From an uncultured Pelagibacteraceae bacterium (GTDB lineage Bacteria > Pseudomonadota > Alphaproteobacteria > Pelagibacterales > Pelagibacteraceae), in contig CACJOS010000011.1 of NCBI GenBank assembly GCA_902595115.1, positions 1 to 33,984 on the forward strand: a DNA stretch of 33,984 bases, read 5' to 3'. How positions within the stretch are numbered: position 1 is the first letter of the stretch; the number at the start of each line of letters is the position of its first letter. The notes beneath the pieces were generated by a model. It saw nothing but the letters and a program-made list of their open reading frames with translations, was not told the DNA's origin and did not search any database. The position numbers were made by a program, and so were the translations under genes. Shown in pieces: positions 9,466-17,190 of the stretch.

Positions 9466-10523
9466 AAACATTTTTTTAAAGTATCATTTAAAATATATCC
9501 CAAAACTATATCACCTATATAATTTTTAGCTGACTGGGTAATGTGAACAGAATCTATAAAATTACTCTCATCAAGGCTATTTGAAATATCTATTAAAATT
9601 TCCCTCTCTTTAAAAAAATTTTTTGTTTGTTTTATTGTTTTTTTTGAGAATTCGTCTGAACGATTTAATGAAATTGGTTGATAAAATGCTAAGAAACTAG
9701 GTTTTTTACATAAGTTACTTTCAATAAAATTATTTGTTAAATTTTTTGATTTAATTAAAGTTTTTTCATAATTTTTTAATAAATTATTTATCCATTCATC
9801 GCTTTTATAATTAATATTCTTTTTAATTTTAGAAAGACCCGATAGTTTTCCAGTTTGCTTTTCATATTCTGCATAAATTGAGGAATATTTAAGAAGTATA
9901 TATTTAAACTTATCTAATTCATCTCGTATCCAATAATTAAAAGGGTACCCAGGTCTTGGGTCATATAAATATGTCTGGAGAGTTTCATTGAAACCTCCAT
10001 AAAATATCACTAAGTCAAACCTTAATTCAGAATATTTAAGTAATCTATGTAAGTGCTGATTATGATTTGAGGAAACGGAAGAAAAATTAAAAGTTTGTAC
10101 TTTTATATTTTTTTCTCTAAGTTTTTGCTCAATCAATTTTGCAATTGTAGGATCACCGTTATAACCGGTTGATCCACCAAAGAAAGCAATTTGGAATGTA
10201 TCGCGATCAATATTTTTGAATTCATCACCTCTGAAACCTAAAGAATTATGATCTTTATAATTAGGTTTTCCAGAAAACATATCATACGGGGTTGGAGATC
10301 TTTCAAATTTTTCTTCACTTACACTTGATGGAAAACCGTGTCCAAATAATTTAAATACGTAAAAATCTAAAAATATAAATACAATTATCGAAGACAAGAA
10401 ATAAATTGAGAAAGTTTTTAGTCTATTTAAAAAAACTAACTTTTTTATAACATGATATAGATAATAGTTAAAAAAACAGATAAAGATAATTGCTATCGAT
10501 ATAAGTAATATTACGTTTTTCAT
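9462..10523 (-). CDS. Membrane-anchored SGNH/GDSL-type hydrolase (SxtL-like position)
   Basis: This protein of 353 residues has two N-terminal membrane helices (about 3-22 and 37-60). The rest looks extracytoplasmic and SGNH-like: block I FFGGSTG with nucleophile Ser118, a block III variant GGFNE at 176-180, and the C-terminal pair Asp324-x-x-His327 (DSVH) with the usual following ITxxA. The family hydrolyses esters such as acyl or other groups on sugars and lipids; the substrate here is unknown. Its ATG overlaps the stop of the carbamoyltransferase gene (TAATG), so translation is probably coupled. A GDSL-type hydrolase accompanies the carbamoyltransferase in saxitoxin clusters too (SxtL). 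Whether this one removes or adds a group is inference. Confidence 0.8.
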   Translation of the reverse strand: MKNVILLISIAIIFICFFNYYLYHVIKKLVFLNRLKTFSIYFLSSIIVFIFLDFYVFKLFGHGFPSSVSEEKFERSPTPYDMFSGKPNYKDHNSLGFRGDEFKNIDRDTFQIAFFGGSTGYNGDPTIAKLIEQKLREKNIKVQTFNFSSVSSNHNQHLHRLLKYSELRFDLVIFYGGFNETLQTYLYDPRPGYPFNYWIRDELDKFKYILLKYSSIYAEYEKQTGKLSGLSKIKKNINYKSDEWINNLLKNYEKTLIKSKNLTNNFIESNLCKKPSFLAFYQPISLNRSDEFSKKTIKQTKNFFKEREILIDISNSLDESNFIDSVHITQSAKNYIGDIVLGYILNDTLKKCF

Positions 10524-12358
10524 TAATCAAGCTCAAATTGATTTTTATAATCTTTTTTTAAATTTGAATCTTGATCCTTTTTATCTAAAAAAAAATTTCC
10601 AATTACAAGCTTATCTAGCTCGGTTCCCATGAAACAATTAAATGCATCTTTTGGCGTATTTACAATTGGTTCACCTCTAACGTTAAATGAAGTGTTTATA
10701 AGCACAGAACAGTTTGTTTTTTCCTTAAACTTTTTTATTAATGAATAATATTTAGGATTAGTATCTTTATGCACAGTTTGTATTCTCGCAGAATAATCAA
10801 CGTGGGTCACTGCAGGAATATCTGACCTTTTTATATTAAGTTTTTCTATTCCAAATAATTTTTTCTCCTCTTCACTCATAGTAATTTTTTTATCTTTTAA
10901 AATTTCTGCTACTAATAACATATATGGACTATCCACATTCATATTAAACCATTTATCTACGTCCTCTCGAAGAACTGAGGGAGCAAAAGGTCTAAAGCTT
11001 TCTCTGAATTTTACCTTTAAATTTAAATTTTTTTGCATTGTAGGAGATCTAGGGTCTCCTAAAATAGATCTTCCACCTAAAGCTCTTGGACCAAACTCCA
11101 TTCTTCCCTGGAACCAACCTACAGCATCACCATTTTTTAAAGACTCGGAGGTTTTTTCAATGATTTCTTTTTCATTTAAGATTTGAAATTTAGCATTTAA
11201 ATTATTTAACTCCTTTTCAATTTCATCATCACTATAGCTAGGACCAAGATAAGAACCTTGCATATCATCTTTATATTCGGCTCTTTTCTGTTTGAGCTCT
11301 AAATGCCATAAAGCTAAAGCAGCACCTAAAGATCCTCCAGCATCTCCAGCTGCTGGTTGAACCCAAATGTTCTCAAATATTTTTTTCTCCAAAATTTTTC
11401 CATTTGCAACACAATTTAAAGCAACTCCACCTGCTAAACATAAATTTTTTATATTAAATTCTTTCTTCAAAGAGACTGCCATAGAAACCATCACTTCTTC
11501 AGTTACATTTTGTATAGATGAAGCTATATTCATATGAAATTGAGTTAATTTTTCTTTTTTACTATCTCTTGGGCCTTGGCCAAATAATTTATGAAATTTT
11601 TCATTTGTCATTTTTAAACCAGTTGCATAATCAAAATAATCTTGCGATAGCTTAAATGATCCATCACTTTTTATATCAATTAGTTTATCTTTAATTAAAT
11701 TAGCATACTTAGGTTCTCCATATGGAGCCAAACCCATAAGTTTGTATTCACCACTATTAACTTTAAATCCACAATAAAAAGTAAAAGCTGAATACAAAAG
11801 ACCTAAAGAATGAGGAAAATGAATTTCTTTTTTTATTGATAAATCACTTTCATTTCCAACTGCAACAGTTGTAGTAGCCCATTCTCCTACCCCATCAGCA
11901 GTTAAAACTATTGCATCTTTATATGGAGATGGAAAGAAGGCGCTAGCAGCATGACTTAAATGATGTTCTGAAAAGTATATTTTTTTTTCGTCATTAAAAC
12001 TTTTATCATGTTCTTTTAATAGTTTAAGAAGTAAATTTTTTTGAAATAATTTTTCTCTTAACCACGCTGGCATAGACTTAGTAAATTGTTTAAAACCTCG
12101 AGGTGCGAATGCAACATAAGTTTCTAAAAGTCTCTCAAATTTTAAAAAAGGTTTTTCATAAAAAACTATATAATCAATTTGAGACAATTTTAATTCCGAG
12201 AACTTAAGTACATATTCAACAGCATTGAAGGGATAACTAGAGTCGTGTTTTTTTCTTGTGAAGCGTTCCTCTTGGGCTGCTGCTAAAATTTTCCCATCTA
12301 TCAATATAGCTGCTGCACTATCATGATAGAATGCAGAAATTCCAAGTATAGAAACCAT
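10523..12358 (-). CDS. O-carbamoyltransferase, NodU/CmcH (SxtI-like) family
   Basis: This 611-residue protein has two domains. The N-terminal Kae1-like domain starts ILGISAFYHDSAAAIL (His12) and carries EHHLSHAASAFF at 131-142 and TADGVGEWATT near 153. The His-x3-His and Asp positions match the metal ligands known in TobZ. GGVALNCVANGK and PAAGDAGGSLGAALA follow. The C-terminal YrdC-like domain contains FQGRMEFGPRALGGRSILGD and FRPFAPSVL, which form and channel carbamoyl-adenylate from carbamoyl phosphate and ATP. The family carbamoylates hydroxyls on sugars, antibiotics and toxins; the acceptor here cannot be read from sequence. It follows the DUF5989 gene by 3 bases and overlaps the SGNH gene by one base. 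Confidence 0.93.
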   Translation of the reverse strand: MVSILGISAFYHDSAAAILIDGKILAAAQEERFTRKKHDSSYPFNAVEYVLKFSELKLSQIDYIVFYEKPFLKFERLLETYVAFAPRGFKQFTKSMPAWLREKLFQKNLLLKLLKEHDKSFNDEKKIYFSEHHLSHAASAFFPSPYKDAIVLTADGVGEWATTTVAVGNESDLSIKKEIHFPHSLGLLYSAFTFYCGFKVNSGEYKLMGLAPYGEPKYANLIKDKLIDIKSDGSFKLSQDYFDYATGLKMTNEKFHKLFGQGPRDSKKEKLTQFHMNIASSIQNVTEEVMVSMAVSLKKEFNIKNLCLAGGVALNCVANGKILEKKIFENIWVQPAAGDAGGSLGAALALWHLELKQKRAEYKDDMQGSYLGPSYSDDEIEKELNNLNAKFQILNEKEIIEKTSESLKNGDAVGWFQGRMEFGPRALGGRSILGDPRSPTMQKNLNLKVKFRESFRPFAPSVLREDVDKWFNMNVDSPYMLLVAEILKDKKITMSEEEKKLFGIEKLNIKRSDIPAVTHVDYSARIQTVHKDTNPKYYSLIKKFKEKTNCSVLINTSFNVRGEPIVNTPKDAFNCFMGTELDKLVIGNFFLDKKDQDSNLKKDYKNQFELD

Positions 12359-12361
12359 AGT

Positions 12362-12511
12362 TTAAAAAATTGTATAAATAAAAGGTGCTACAGCTGAGCC
12401 CTGGCTTAAAATAATTAGTCCACCAAAAAGCGCTAGAACAAGAATTATTGGCAATAGCCAAAATTTTTTTCTTACTTTGAGGAAATTCCAAAATTCAATT
12501 AAAAAACTCAT
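12362..12511 (-). CDS. DUF5989 small membrane protein (SxtK-like)
   Basis: This 49-codon gene runs from the ATG at 12509-12511 to the TAA at 12362-12364. The protein begins MSFLIEFWNFLKVRKKFWLL, then a single membrane helix (LPIILVLALFGGLIIL), then SQGSAVAPFIYTIF at the C-terminus. The aromatic/basic start, the lone helix and the SQGSAVAPFIYTIF end are characteristic of the DUF5989 family, whose members sit beside carbamoyltransferases. It is separated by 4 bases from the SxtJ-like gene and by 3 from the carbamoyltransferase, with no other frame fitting the gap. Function is unknown; a membrane adaptor for the carbamoyltransferase would be a reasonable guess only. Confidence 0.85.
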   Translation of the reverse strand: MSFLIEFWNFLKVRKKFWLLPIILVLALFGGLIILSQGSAVAPFIYTIF

Positions 12512-12515
12512 AAAA

Positions 12516-12902
12516 TTAGAACTGATTTTTTAAATTATTATTTGAATTATCTTTCTCTAACCAATAGGTATTATTTTTATTTCTTTTTAATCCCAATATA
12601 TCTTTGCCTAGAGCTTTCATGATTAATCCGGTTGGGGTCACTACAAGGAAAAAAACAATTCCCATAACTACTGGTGCGATAATACTGCCCAAAATTAATC
12701 CAAACTTAAACCATGCCTTATTTAATGGAGATAAGAATTTTGACTTTATTAAACCCAAAATCAAAAATATTAAAGAAATTATCATAGACCATATTCTAAT
12801 CTCATTTTGATTTAATATTGGCCATATAGCAATAATCAAAAAAACGATTGAAAATACAATTCCAAAATTTCTATTTGATGGAAGTTTTATTTTCTCTTGC
12901 AT
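12516..12902 (-). CDS. SxtJ-family membrane protein
   Basis: This protein of 128 residues begins KLPSNRNFGIVFSIVFLIIAIWPIL, then has a second helix (IWSMIISLIFLILGLI), LSPLNKAWFKFGLILGSII, and a third helix, PVVMGIVFFLVVTPTGLIM. It ends with KRNKNNTYWLEKD. The SNRxFG opening, the LxPLNxxWFxxG motif and the PVVMGxxFFLVVTPxGL segment are the marks of the SxtJ family. The molecular role of the family is not known; its constant feature is proximity to NodU/CmcH-type carbamoyltransferases and DUF5989 proteins, as seen here. It follows thyX by 3 bases and precedes the DUF5989 gene by 4. Confidence 0.85.
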   Translation of the reverse strand: MQEKIKLPSNRNFGIVFSIVFLIIAIWPILNQNEIRIWSMIISLIFLILGLIKSKFLSPLNKAWFKFGLILGSIIAPVVMGIVFFLVVTPTGLIMKALGKDILGLKRNKNNTYWLEKDNSNNNLKNQF

Positions 12903-12905
12903 TTT

Positions 12906-13856
12906 TTATTCTACTATTTTTTTCTTCAAGTCAAAAGCACTCATTAACTCGTTCCATTCCCTTTTTGATAATCCTGACTCCTCAAGGTTTGTGTCTTTTC
13001 CTTCAAGCAATTGTCTAATTACAAATTTACCTTTTGACGAAACTTCTGTTCCACCTACTCTATAATCCATGAACGCTTCATAAGTTATAGGAACCCATTT
13101 TTTAAGAGTATCTAACATAACATCGGCGTAAGCTCTTATTTCATATTGTGCATGACTATCCGCTCTTAATCTTAAAAAGTTCATTAAATTAAGTAAATCT
13201 GTTTTCCAATACCATTGTGTATATGTATTTAAAGTTAAGTTCATTCTTGCAAGTTCTCTAGCCAAACCTGATTTTTTCTCATCAATTACCGATCCATCAT
13301 ATCTTTCATTTAACATTGTCTCGTAATTATCATACGTTCTTTCTGCATCAGTTTTTAATAATTTTAAAACTTCTTTTGCTTGCTCTCCGCTAATTATTTC
13401 ACCTCTCCCTTGTCTGTTATTTTTTGACTGTACAGCTAAGTTTTCTTGTGAAGGTAAGTAAAATTCTTTATCGAGAACAGAATATCTTGCTGAATATTCA
13501 TTTACATTTGCGGTCCTGTGTCTTATCCATTGTCTTGCAATAAAAATTGGAAGTTTAATGTGATATTTAATTTCACACATTTCAAAAGGTGTACTATGCC
13601 AATGTCTCATTAAATATTTAATTAACCCTGAGTCTGTTGAAACTTTTTTTGTACCCTTGCCATAAGAAACCCGTGCAGCCTGCACAATAGAGGTATCGTC
13701 TCCCATGTAATCGATCACTCTAACAAAACCATGATCAAGAATTGGTATTGCATCAAATAATATTTTTTCTAACTCTGGTGCAATGACCCTTTTAGTTTTA
13801 TTCTCTTGAGACTTTAGATCTTTTATTTCCTGTTGCTGTGCTTTTGTTAATTTCAT
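12906..13856 (-). CDS. thyX: FAD-dependent thymidylate synthase
   Basis: This protein of 316 residues has the ThyX signature [11 protein letters not shown] at 112-122 (RHRx7S), with the catalytic Ser122, and [23 protein letters not shown] near 44-66. It ends with a long region containing [17 protein letters not shown], also typical. It methylates dUMP to dTMP using methylene-tetrahydrofolate, with FADH2 as reductant, and replaces ThyA in such genomes. The protein is somewhat longer than many ThyX, owing to a basic N-terminal stretch of about 30 residues. It lies between a GT-C-like gene (15 bases away) and the SxtJ-like gene (3 bases away), so an essential nucleotide gene shares a transcript with an accessory module. 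Confidence 0.95.
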   Translation of the reverse strand: MKLTKAQQQEIKDLKSQENKTKRVIAPELEKILFDAIPILDHGFVRVIDYMGDDTSIVQAARVSYGKGTKKVSTDSGLIKYLMRHWHSTPFEMCEIKYHIKLPIFIARQWIRHRTANVNEYSARYSVLDKEFYLPSQENLAVQSKNNRQGRGEIISGEQAKEVLKLLKTDAERTYDNYETMLNERYDGSVIDEKKSGLARELARMNLTLNTYTQWYWKTDLLNLMNFLRLRADSHAQYEIRAYADVMLDTLKKWVPITYEAFMDYRVGGTEVSSKGKFVIRQLLEGKDTNLEESGLSKREWNELMSAFDLKKKIVE

Positions 13857-13871
13857 TAAATTTTTTGAATA

Positions 13872-15623
13872 TTAATTAATTATTATATTAAAGAAGTTTG
13901 TTTTCCAGCTAGTCTTTTTTTCTATCTGTCCACAATAATTATCAAAAAACTTTTGATCTAAATTACTGAATGTGCTCAATACTTTATCAGGATATTTAGT
14001 TAGGGGGATAAAAGAGTTTAAATTATGATTATTTATATAATTTTCAGAATTTTTCCAATTTTCAATTTTACAAATTCCATAGATTCTATTTTCACGAGTA
14101 AATTGTAGTTTATAATAGTTTTTAAGCAAATAAAATTCTAGGATCGATGCAATAAATAAAGCTATAAAAAATGATGATGAGATATATTTATTTTTTAGAT
14201 AACTTAAGCAAGTAATTATAGCTATTAATAACAGTGGATAGATATAAATATTATATCCTAAAGAATCCCTAACACTAAATGATAAATTCAATACTGCAAT
14301 TCCTAAAAAAGGAATAAATATTATAGCTAAATTTTTATTGTTTCCTTTTTTTAAAACTAAAATTAAAAACAAAATTGCTAAAATCAAAACATTAGAAAAT
14401 CTGAAGAAGTCTAAAATTCCAATTTTAGTACTTAAAATTTGTATTGTAAGACTTTCGTTTGGAAAAAGTTTACTGCGGGAAAAAAGAATTTCTTTGATGC
14501 TTTGAAGAATATTTAAAAAATTTAATTCATTTGTTGCTTCAGGATTATAAGTACCCCAGCCATAATATGACATTTTATGAATTGGGTTTAATATGGAAAA
14601 TAATATTTTATCGTTAAAGGATATTAATTTAATTAAGTCAAGAGAGTAAATGAATAATAAACAAAAAATAAAGCCATATATAATTATACCAAAAGGTCTA
14701 ATAAAAGTTTTTAATTTCATATTATTTTTCTTAGATAAATAATATGAAACCAGAAAATATAATAAAATACATGTTGTGTATGCTAAAGGATCTATTAAGT
14801 GAGGTATAGAAATTTTATATCTAAAAATTAAAGATTGCTCAGTAAGTAACCAAAAAGCATAATAAAATTCAAACCCTATATATCCCAAAAAAAGTAACAC
14901 CAATACAGTTGATAAAAATATAAAATATTTATTTTTTTTTAAAATCTGATTATTTGTGTCTTTATAATTGTAATAGGGGAATAAAAAGGGCAATATTAGA
15001 AGTAAGATAAATATTAAGAAAATTACTTGAACTTTCGCTAAAATAGCCAGACATAAAAAAAATCCAGAAAAAAAACACGAAATATAACTTTTTTTATATT
15101 TTACAAATAGGATGAGTAGATAAAAACTCAAAAGAGAGAGAATGGCTGATAGAATTTCACTTCTTATTAAAAAAAGTAGTTCATAAACACTATGAAAAGT
15201 AAGAAGTAAAAGAATGCCGGCATAGCATAAATTTTTTTTGATATTTAATTCGTTTAAAATTTTAAATAATAAAAAAGAATAAACAAAAAGATATATAGAA
15301 TTTAAAAATCTGGCAATTGAGAAAAGGGTTTGAAAATTTTGGTCTATGTTATTTGAATTGATTATTTCATTTAAAGTAAAATTGTTAAAAAAAAATGATA
15401 AAATTTTGTAAATACCACCTAAAATGAAAAAAGTGCTAAATGCAGGATGATCAATGTATTCTTGTTCAAAACCTGAGTAAATAAGTAATGAGTTATAAAT
15501 TAAAAAAATATCCTGATCTATTATAGCACTCCAATGATTATCAGACGCTTGAAATGCACTAATGAAAAAAAAATAAAGAAGGATAAATAGAAAAAAAATA
15601 TGTTCTTTTCTCAAATTACTCAT
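13872..15623 (-). CDS. Polytopic GT-C-type glycosyltransferase-like membrane protein
   Basis: This protein of 583 residues has roughly a dozen hydrophobic helices. The first large loop (about residues 27-60) carries DNHW, IDQDIF and EQEYIDHPAFSTFFILGG. Acidic residues followed by a D-H-P motif in loop 1 are what is expected of PMT/ArnT-like GT-C transferases that use a polyprenyl-phosphate sugar. The C-terminal 90 residues look extracytoplasmic. I cannot assign a sugar or acceptor. The divergently placed GT2 gene, 59 bases away, is of the type that makes polyprenyl-phosphate sugars, so a donor-and-transferase pair is a sensible inference. It heads the thyX-SxtJ-DUF5989-carbamoyltransferase-SGNH run on the minus strand. 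Confidence 0.7.
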   Translation of the reverse strand: MSNLRKEHIFFLFILLYFFFISAFQASDNHWSAIIDQDIFLIYNSLLIYSGFEQEYIDHPAFSTFFILGGIYKILSFFFNNFTLNEIINSNNIDQNFQTLFSIARFLNSIYLFVYSFLLFKILNELNIKKNLCYAGILLLLTFHSVYELLFLIRSEILSAILSLLSFYLLILFVKYKKSYISCFFSGFFLCLAILAKVQVIFLIFILLLILPFLFPYYNYKDTNNQILKKNKYFIFLSTVLVLLFLGYIGFEFYYAFWLLTEQSLIFRYKISIPHLIDPLAYTTCILLYFLVSYYLSKKNNMKLKTFIRPFGIIIYGFIFCLLFIYSLDLIKLISFNDKILFSILNPIHKMSYYGWGTYNPEATNELNFLNILQSIKEILFSRSKLFPNESLTIQILSTKIGILDFFRFSNVLILAILFLILVLKKGNNKNLAIIFIPFLGIAVLNLSFSVRDSLGYNIYIYPLLLIAIITCLSYLKNKYISSSFFIALFIASILEFYLLKNYYKLQFTRENRIYGICKIENWKNSENYINNHNLNSFIPLTKYPDKVLSTFSNLDQKFFDNYCGQIEKKTSWKTNFFNIIIN

Positions 15624-15682
15624 AAATAATTATATATTATAAATTAACAATGATAATAGTTTAAATATAAAGTTTATACTGT

Positions 15683-16399
15683 ATGAAAAAAATTGGAATA
15701 GTGATCCCAGCATTTAATGAAGATAAAAATATAATTAATCTTATTAAACAAATAAAGAAAAGAATAAATTGTCCTATTTTAATAGTAGATGACTCAACAA
15801 ACCAAAATACTAAAAAATTACTTAATAAAAATAAATTTAAGAATGTTAAATATTATCACAGAGGAAAAAAACTAGGCAGAGGATCAGCTGTAATTTTTGG
15901 ATTTAGAAAATTATTAAAAATTAAAAAAGATGTTAATTGCTTAATCGAGATGGATGCAGATATGTCTCATAGTCCTCGGGAATTAAAAAGAAATATTTTC
16001 TATTTTTACAAAAATTCTTTCGGATTATTGATCGGAAGTAGATATTTGCCAAAAAGTAAAATCATAAACTGGCCCCTTTCTAGAAGAATACTCTCAAAAC
16101 TTTCAAACAAATTAGCAAAATTTTTACTAGAGGCTCCAGTTAATGATTATACAAATGGATATAGATTTTATTCAAAAGAGGCAGCTAGAACGATAATAAA
16201 AAAATGCAAAAATACTGGTGGGGGTTTTATTGTTTTATCAGAGATTATATTAATATTATGGAAAAATGGTTTTAAAATTGGAGAAATAAGATCTATTTTT
16301 AAAAATAGGATTAGAGGTGAAAGTTCTGTTAATTTTAAGTTAGTAATAGAATCTTTTCTAGGGTTAATTAAATTATATATAATTAGAAAATCTTTTTAA
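15683..16399 (+). CDS. GT2 glycosyltransferase, dolichyl/polyprenyl-phosphate mannose synthase-like
   Basis: This protein of 238 residues is a soluble GT-A domain: IGIVIPAFNEDKNI at the N-terminus, LIVDDS at 33-38, GRGSAVIFGF near 65, the metal motif DAD at 91-93 (MDADMSHSPREL), GSRYLPKS near 118, and the DPMS-like NDYTNGYRFYSKEAA near 155. Length and motifs match DPM1-type synthases, which transfer a sugar from a nucleotide donor to a polyprenyl phosphate at the inner face of the membrane. There are no C-terminal membrane helices, as in the short DPM1 form. The sugar is not known. Its last 27 bases overlap the convergent SDR gene. Confidence 0.88.
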   Translation: MKKIGIVIPAFNEDKNIINLIKQIKKRINCPILIVDDSTNQNTKKLLNKNKFKNVKYYHRGKKLGRGSAVIFGFRKLLKIKKDVNCLIEMDADMSHSPRELKRNIFYFYKNSFGLLIGSRYLPKSKIINWPLSRRILSKLSNKLAKFLLEAPVNDYTNGYRFYSKEAARTIIKKCKNTGGGFIVLSEIILILWKNGFKIGEIRSIFKNRIRGESSVNFKLVIESFLGLIKLYIIRKSF

Positions 16400-17188
16400 G
16401 TTAAATTTTCTTACTTTTAAACCTGTTTTTTTTAATTTTGAAATATCTGCAACTAGACAAGTTGGTTTATTGTAACCAAAAGAAACTTTTTTGTTCTTTT
16501 TTTTAGCAAAAAAAATTGCAAGATCTCGAAGATCAGTTTTAATACCACTACCAATATTTATAATCCCTAATGTTTTTTTTCTCCAAAGATGACCAATAAT
16601 TCTTGATATTTGATCAGTTGTCAAAAAATCTCTTTTGTGATTGAAATTTGTCAAATGAATTAATTTTTTTTTGTTATTAATTTTTTTTAATAAATTAGAT
16701 AAAAAAAAGTCTTTATTCTTATTGTCTAAAATACTGAATATTCTACCAATACAAAACTTAATATTAGCTCGACCTAATTTTCTTATTATATAATTTTCAG
16801 CTAATAATTTAGTTTTACCATATTTGGATGAAGGTTTGACTTTTAACTTTTCTTTAATTTTATAATTTTTGTGAGGATAGACGTGTGACGTTGAAGAAAA
16901 AAAAAACCAAGAGATTTTTTTATTATATTTAATTATTGAGTCGACTAAATATTTTGTTCCAATATAATTAATATTAACAGCATCTTTATATTTTTTATTT
17001 ACTTCAGAAATAGGGACTAAAGCTGCAAAATGTACTATTAAATCAAACTCATTGCTTTTAATCCATTTTTCAACTTGACCTTTTTTTCTGATATCTCCTT
17101 TAAATTTTATAAAACGAAAAGTTTTATTTATTTTTAAAAAAGTTTTTCCTAAGTTACCGTCAAAACCTGTAATTCCACATCTTATCAT
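16373..17188 (-). CDS. NAD(P)-dependent sugar epimerase/reductase, extended SDR family
   Basis: This protein of 271 residues has the Rossmann motif G8-x2-G11-x2-G14 (GITGFDGNLG), HFAALVPISEV near 53, FFSSTSHVYP near 97, and the catalytic Tyr123-x3-Lys127 (YGKTK). This is the extended SDR pattern of NDP-sugar epimerases, dehydratases and RmlD/ColC-type reductases. At 271 residues it is shorter than 4,6-dehydratases (about 320-350) and close to RmlD size. It starts 2 bases after the stop of the DegT-type 3-dehydratase gene, so it may reduce or epimerise the 3-deoxy-4-keto sugar made by that enzyme. That pairing is inference. The 3' end overlaps the GT2 gene on the other strand by 27 bases. Confidence 0.82.
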   Translation of the reverse strand: MIRCGITGFDGNLGKTFLKINKTFRFIKFKGDIRKKGQVEKWIKSNEFDLIVHFAALVPISEVNKKYKDAVNINYIGTKYLVDSIIKYNKKISWFFFSSTSHVYPHKNYKIKEKLKVKPSSKYGKTKLLAENYIIRKLGRANIKFCIGRIFSILDNKNKDFFLSNLLKKINNKKKLIHLTNFNHKRDFLTTDQISRIIGHLWRKKTLGIINIGSGIKTDLRDLAIFFAKKKNKKVSFGYNKPTCLVADISKLKKTGLKVRKFNLKRFSNYI

Positions 17189-17190
17189 TT

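Noticed and set aside
9950..12358. The idea that the carbamoyltransferase cluster makes saxitoxin or a related toxin.
   Set aside because: None of the core saxitoxin genes (SxtA-type polyketide synthase, amidinotransferase) are present; only the decoration genes match.
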